A stretch of DNA of 6,127 nucleotides from Planctomycetota bacterium. Lineage in GTDB: Bacteria > Planctomycetota > UBA1135 > UBA2386. Position 1 is the first letter of the stretch. Each line of letters begins with the position of its first letter. Location of the stretch: the NCBI GenBank assembly GCA_023433825.1, contig JAEYTU010000550.1, positions 1 to 6,127 on the forward strand. The letters run 5' to 3'. The translations under genes were made by a program, and so were the position numbers. The notes beneath the pieces were generated by a model that saw only the letters and a program-made list of their open reading frames with translations, was not told where the DNA came from and did no database searches. Below are positions 5,327-6,127 of this stretch, piece after piece.

Positions 5327-6127
5327 ACCGTTCGGCGTCGCTGCGTCGGGCGAAAGGAAGCGCGGTTTCCCGTCGGCATCGTCGGTCGCGAGGATCATTC
5401 CCTGCGACTCGATGCCGCGCAGCGCGCGCGGCGCGAGGTTCGCGACGACGACGACGCGGCGACCGGTCAGTTCCTCGGGGCGGTACGACGCGGCGACGCC
5501 GGCGACGATCGTCCGCGTCTCGAAGCCGAGGTCGACCTTCAGCACGAGCAGCTTGTCGGCCTTCGCGTGCTTCTCGGCGGCGAGGATCGTCCCGGCGCGC
5601 AGGTCGACGGCCGTGAACGCGTCGAACGCGATCGTCGGCGCGACGTCGCCGGCCGATGGCGTGGCCGGTGGTGTGGCCGGTGCTGCGGCAGGAGCGGCCG
5701 CGGGAACTGCGGGGGAAGGCTGCACGCCGGCCGCGGACTGCTTCAGGGCATCGAGTCGTTTGCGTTCTTCTTCCACGAGGGCGTCCTCCACCTTCTCGAA
5801 CAGGATCGGCAACGAAGGGATCTTCAACGGGCCCGCCGGCAGGCGGAGTCCCGAGACGTCGGCGTAGCGCTGCGTCGTCGACTCGCCGAGGGCCGTGAGC
5901 ACCGTGCGCGCGGTCTGCGGCAGGATCGGCGCACCGAGGATCACGAGCGCGCGGATCAGCTCGACGCAGATGCGCAGCGTCTGACCGCAGGCAGCGACGT
6001 CGTCCTTGCGCGTTCGCCACGGTTGTTCCTGGTCGTAGTAGCGGTTCGCCGCGGCGCCGAGCGCCATCAGTCGCGCCGCCGCGCGGCGGAACTGGAACGC
6101 GTGGAACGCCGCGACGATCTCGTCGCG
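5312..6127 (-). CDS. metG: Methionyl-tRNA synthetase, C-terminal part (5' end outside window)
   Basis: The frame is open from the window edge (6127) to the stop at 5312, giving the last 271 residues; the catalytic domain with HIGH and KMSKS lies outside. MetRS charges tRNA-Met (and initiator tRNA) with methionine in the cytoplasm. Local residues 1-110 are the helical anticodon-binding domain, with ANRYYDQEQPW (27-37) and IPSLPILFEKVED (103-115). An Ala/Pro-rich linker spans about 131-165. Residues 166-271 are the EMAP/Trbp111-like tRNA-binding domain, an OB fold, with FDAFTAVDLRAGTI, DKLLVLKVDLG, RPEELTGRRVVVVANL and the GIESQGMILA signature. This is the long MetRS form with a fused tRNA-binding and dimerisation module. 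The C-terminus (NGARVK) sits inside the hairpin at 5305-5326. It converges with the unknown gene, with 18 bp between stops. Confidence 0.96.
   Translation of the reverse strand, partial: RDEIVAAFHAFQFRRAAARLMALGAAANRYYDQEQPWRTRKDDVAACGQTLRICVELIRALVILGAPILPQTARTVLTALGESTTQRYADVSGLRLPAGPLKIPSLPILFEKVEDALVEEERKRLDALKQSAAGVQPSPAVPAAAPAAAPATPPATPSAGDVAPTIAFDAFTAVDLRAGTILAAEKHAKADKLLVLKVDLGFETRTIVAGVAASYRPEELTGRRVVVVANLAPRALRGIESQGMILATDDADGKPRFLSPDAATPNGARVK
5661..5682. repeat. Short direct repeat in the MetRS linker
   Basis: GTGGCCGGTG occurs at 5661-5670 and again at 5673-5682, a 12-nt period. It encodes the repeated Ala-Thr-Pro-Pro pattern of the linker between the anticodon-binding and tRNA-binding domains. 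The linker as a whole is Ala/Pro-rich and probably a flexible tether that varies in length between relatives. Confidence 0.6.

Noticed and set aside
5265..6020. 251-codon minus-strand frame alongside metG
   Set aside because: Out of frame with the clearly recognisable MetRS sequence and Arg-rich throughout.

Overview
This window is GC-rich, with strong G/C preference at third codon positions, and densely coding. It looks like ordinary bacterial chromosome. I see no mobile element, phage gene, rRNA, tRNA or CRISPR. The mix suggests a Planctomycetota-like or other high-GC Gram-negative bacterium: a secreted esterase, a membrane-anchored protein of no familiar family, methionyl-tRNA synthetase (MetRS) with a fused C-terminal tRNA-binding domain, and loosely spaced genes. 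That placement is inference only, since no marker gene fixes it.

Layout. The left half (1-3339) is a minus-strand run read right to left. It holds a secreted alpha/beta-hydrolase esterase (3339-2332), a small Nudix hydrolase (2189-1761), an AhpD/carboxymuconolactone-decarboxylase-like protein (1652-1197) and a single-pass membrane protein (1104 to beyond base 1). The spacers are 92-142 bp, so these are neighbours rather than a tightly coupled operon. A 104-bp divergent spacer (3340-3443) with overlapping dyads separates this run from a plus-strand pair. The pair is a FolC-type Mur ligase (3444-4730) and, 14 nt later, an unknown 182-residue protein that starts at TTG behind a strong Shine-Dalgarno sequence (4745-5293). 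The right end holds the C-terminal part of MetRS on the minus strand (6127-5312). It converges on the unknown gene with only 18 bp between stops, and a GC-rich hairpin sits over the metG stop.

How the genes relate. FolC (folate polyglutamylation) and MetRS are housekeeping enzymes of one-carbon metabolism and translation. The Nudix and AhpD-like proteins look like small nucleotide-cleaning and redox enzymes, and the esterase acts outside the cytoplasm. No shared pathway is evident.

The points most worth a second look are: the internal duplication in the unknown gene behind folC, the eukaryotic-FPGS-like motif variants in FolC, the uncharacterised membrane protein with two OB-like segments and a nine-base homopolymer just after its start codon, the Nudix box lacking one glutamate, and the hairpin between the convergent genes. 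I do not see a convincing multi-gene novel system.
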